Assembly (NCBI GenBank): GCA_022592435.1
Contig: JABYQS010000710.1
Location: 1-15,011, forward strand
Length of the DNA: 15,011 bases
DNA from: Cerioporus squamosus
Lineage: Eukaryota > Basidiomycota > Agaricomycetes > Polyporales > Polyporaceae
Reading direction: 5' to 3'
The translations under genes were made by a program, and so were the position numbers. Positions within the stretch are counted from its first letter, which is position 1; every line of letters starts with the position of its first letter. Under the pieces are notes generated by a model, which was given only the letters and a program-made list of their open reading frames with translations, was not told the DNA's origin and ran no database searches. Below, piece by piece: positions 9,939 to 15,011 of the stretch.

Positions 9939-10903
9939 ATGTCCCTACATCGTCTATCTCGCGCCTCTGCTCGCCGGCCGTACCATAACATCTCTTCTGT
10001 CTCATGCAAAGCACGCCATAACCTATGGGCGCGGTGTTTGGCGACTTCCCTCCCTCCAGGCCCGCTCAACGAGTCCGACTCTTCCCCTTCGCACCCGCCG
10101 CCGGTCGATGCTCAGCAGCTGTCGCACTTGAAGCGTCCCAATCGTGCTGGTCAAGATCTAAGTCAGCGCTATGAGCGTCTCGAACGGTCCCTGCGCGGCA
10201 AGAACGTCTATGGACGCGAGATCAAAGACTTGCAGAGGTCCGGAGAGGCTGCAGACCCGGCGCCCTACACTTCGGAGGAGAAGACTCAGGAAGCGAGCAC
10301 GAGTGCCGGGAGGAGCGCACGGAGGATATTCAGAGGCTTCGTCGTCCCAGAGGCTCCCAAGCCGCCTGCAGAAGATGGTGCGTGAACCTCCCTCCCACCG
10401 TTATAGGACTGGATCGTTGAGAGACCCGCTTGCAGAATGCTGCATGTCCGGTTGCGCCGTTTGCGTTTATGACCTCTACGATGAGGCGCGAAAAGACTAC
10501 ATCAAAGCTGTGGACCACCTTCGCTCCGAGTTGACCAAACTGAATGTTCCCAAGAGCGAATGGCCCGCCGACATTCGTCCTGACTGGAAGGGTGGGCAGA
10601 CGAGTCCTGTCTCCCGTTCCGACGTCACGCTCAGCGCGTTCGAGCAACTGGAACTTGCGTTGAAGGCGAAGAGGGAGAGGGAAGCTCAGAGGGAAGCTCA
10701 GCCGCAAGCACCCAGTGTCCCCGCGCAGAGCAGCGAGGGTTAGTGTGCCAAAGTCTTACCGGATGCTTCAGTCGCTCTGATGGGAATGGTAACGTGCAGC
10801 AGCTTCTCCCCCTTATGTTGCTCGCAAGCGGCCTCCCAAGAAGTGGGTGGGAATGGACGATGTGTACGAGGGACTGCGGTGGGTTCTCTTTAGTAATCGT
10901 TGA
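9939..10903 (+). CDS. Oxidoreductase-like domain protein (OXLD1-type), probably mitochondrial, 3 exons
   Basis: Exons: 9939-10377, 10436-10738, 10800-10903, giving 281 residues. The N-terminus (MSLHRLSRASARRPYHNIS and on to about residue 37) has many Arg and Ser and no acidic residue, typical of a mitochondrial presequence. The middle (about 50-145) is polar and low-complexity. Residues 147-161, ECCMSGCAVCVYDLY, form the cysteine-rich signature of the oxidoreductase-like domain (human OXLD1 and fungal homologues), whose biochemical role is not well established; the four cysteines could bind metal. Exon 1 joins exon 2 exactly at this motif. Without the second intron the frame stops at TAG 10741-10743 (248 residues). 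A GTTAGT donor at 10739 and an acceptor at 10799 continue in frame to a conserved-looking tail, KKWVGMDDVYEGLRWVLF, so I prefer the longer form. A duplicated 12-base unit encodes REAQREAQ. Confidence 0.82.
10676..10701 (+). repeat. Two-copy 12-bp tandem repeat inside the OXLD1-type gene
   Basis: The unit agagggaagctc occurs twice head to tail (10676-10687 and 10688-10699) and is followed by ag. It encodes an (R-E-A-Q)2 stretch. Because the unit is a multiple of three, copy-number change keeps frame, so this is a likely site of length variation between strains. Confidence 0.7.
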
Positions 10904-11307
10904 AGAGGTCAGTTCCGGAATCCTTGTGCTATGTAGGCGACTTCTAATGTCTTGCAGTTAGGCTGATCGATGCATATGTATACATACCGAGCATACCATG
11001 ACGATTCACGCCCATAAACCACATCACCCTCCGCACGTGTGGTACGAATAGGTGTGCAACCACTGCCTCGCCTGGGCACACATGTCCACTATTCTTGGCC
11101 GCCAGAAGAACCCTCAAGTTAAACAACATATGTCTCGTGCCTCCATGCTACTCATCGCGTCAGTACCTTACTATTAGTGTCATGGGAGGCTTGATTCACT
11201 CCCGAGGTTTCTCCGCCGTAGCCTCAGTGCGTGTTCCTATAAGAAGCGCAGCGTCGCTAACAATCCTGAACTCCTGAACGCTGTAGAACCCCTATCAGCT
11301 TGCAGAG
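10904..11307. promoter_or_regulatory. 3' region of the OXLD1-type gene and beta-glucosidase promoter
   Basis: About 400 bases hold the 3' end of the upstream gene and the promoter of the downstream beta-glucosidase. The clearest element is a TATA-like ctataagaag with TATAAG at 11238-11243, 70 bases before the start codon. No other gene is supported. An AT-rich block (gcatatgtatacatacc, about 10973-10989) may belong to the upstream 3' end. I cannot identify a carbon-catabolite operator with confidence. Confidence 0.45.
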
Positions 11308-14140
<2,833 letters not shown>

Positions 14141-15011
14141 ATGTCCTCCACGCGCAAAGCAAACACCAAAGGGAAACAGACCGCATCCGCCCCTCGTTCG
14201 GGGGTCGGCGACCGCAGCGACTCGGCCCTGGTCGCAACATCCCAAGTCTCGCGCTTCCACACGGAGACGCTGATCACCCTCTCCAACGACATCGACCTGA
14301 AGGACGTCCACGTCGCCATCGGCCCACGCATCCTGCTGGGATCCGCGAACCTGCGCCTCTTCCACGGCGTCCACTATGGGCTGATCGGGCAGAACGGCGT
14401 CGGCAAGTCCACGCTCCTCAAGGCCATCGGACACAACCAGCTCGCCGGCTTCCCGTCCAACGTGCGCGTGTTGTACGTCGAGCAGCTCGAGGGCGCGACA
14501 TGAGCCGCTCTGTCGTGAGCGTCGTGATGGACGCGGATCAGAAGGCCGCTCGGATGCGCCGCGAGCTCAAGCTGCTGCAGGCCGCGATGGAAGCGGAGGA
14601 CCCGACGGAGATCGCGCGCACGATGCGGACGATTCGTCTCGTGAGGACCAAGGAGGAAGAGGAGGCCGCGGCGAAGGTCGCGCTGGAGAGGAGTGGGGCG
14701 CGCGGGAAAGAGGCGAGGAAGGAACTCATCAACAGGAGAAGCGCGTCGTGGATACGGCGGCGGCGAACGAGGAGCCGTTGACCCACGACGAGATCACCAG
14801 CGCGACAGTGGAGGCGCAGGACCTGCTGACGGAGCTGTTCGCGGCGATGGAGGTGCATGGGGAGGAGGCTGCTGAGGCGAAGGCGCGGAAGATCTTGAAG
14901 GGGTTGAGGTTCCCGCTTGACTGGCACGACCGCCCGTTGGGCGAGCTCTCTGGAGGCTGGCGTATCCGCGTCGCGTTGGCGTCGGCGTTGCACATCGAGC
15001 CCGACATCCCT
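14141..15011 (+). CDS. ABC-F family ATPase, N-terminal half, partial and with two apparent frameshifts
   Basis: The start MSSTRKANTKGKQ is followed by the first nucleotide-binding domain: Walker A GQNGVGKST at residues 83-91 and, near the window edge, the signature LSGGW (14946-14960). The region between is charged and helical. This layout, with no membrane segments, fits soluble ABC-F proteins (Gcn20/Arb1/New1-like) that act on ribosomes in translation control or biogenesis; which subgroup is unclear. Walker B and the second domain lie beyond the window. The frame breaks twice. It stops at TGA 14501-14503 just after YVEQLEGA, yet the family sequence resumes at SRSVVSVVMDAD one frame over. 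It breaks again near 14735, resuming at EKRVVDTAA and continuing open to 15011. Each break fits one missing base. No introns of usable size explain them. Either the assembly has errors in this GC-rich stretch or the gene is damaged. Confidence 0.85.

Noticed and set aside
9602..10069. CSN5 N-terminal extension to an upstream ATG on the minus strand
   Set aside because: The extension overlaps the divergent OXLD1-type gene and has no family support; [14 protein letters not shown] at 9751 fits the usual CSN5 N-terminus.
14494..14735. Introns as an explanation for the ABC-F frame changes
   Set aside because: Candidate GT-AG pairs are only 24-43 nt, remove conserved sequence or give the wrong phase, so single-base gaps fit better.

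Overview
The window looks like nuclear DNA of a filamentous basidiomycete, probably an Agaricomycete. The protein families are eukaryotic or fungal, such as a COP9 signalosome subunit and an intracellular GH1 beta-glucosidase. Six genes carry 49 introns between them, mostly 51-77 nt, with GT-AG borders and CTNAY-like branch sites. The host assignment is inferred from gene structure and protein resemblance, not from a search.

Layout, left to right: (1) 1-788, no supported gene. (2) 789-2098 (+), a seven-helix fungal rhodopsin-like membrane protein, 6 exons. (3) 2099-3415, a long intergenic stretch with at most a weak coding remnant. (4) 3416-5112 (-), a zinc polyol/alcohol dehydrogenase, D-arabinitol dehydrogenase-like, 10 exons including a 12-nt microexon next to a GC-AG intron. 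(5) 5113-5544, a divergent promoter region shared with (6) CTP synthase, 5545-7935 (+), 11 exons. (7) 7936-8293, a short convergent 3' spacer. (8) 8294-9751 (-), COP9 signalosome subunit 5 with an intact JAMM site, 7 exons. (9) 9752-9938, a 187-bp divergent spacer. (10) 9939-10903 (+), a probably mitochondrial oxidoreductase-like-domain (OXLD1-type) protein, 3 exons. (11) 11308-13684 (+), GH1 beta-glucosidase in 18 exons, several only 11-24 nt. (12) 14141 to the window end (+), an ABC-F ATPase, cut by the edge and carrying two apparent single-base frameshifts.

The genes do not form an evident pathway cluster. CTP synthase and CSN5 are housekeeping, the dehydrogenase and beta-glucosidase belong to sugar metabolism, and ABC-F proteins act on ribosomes. 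I see no mobile element, CRISPR array, tRNA, rRNA or secondary-metabolite core gene. The most notable content is in gene architecture: microexons, a GC-AG intron, GTC-type donors, a stop-free 153-nt intron, near-tandem splice sites, a stop codon hidden in the last OXLD1 intron, and the ABC-F frameshifts. Exon models were built by hand, by reading frames across splice sites and comparing with remembered family sequence. No alignment or transcript data were used.
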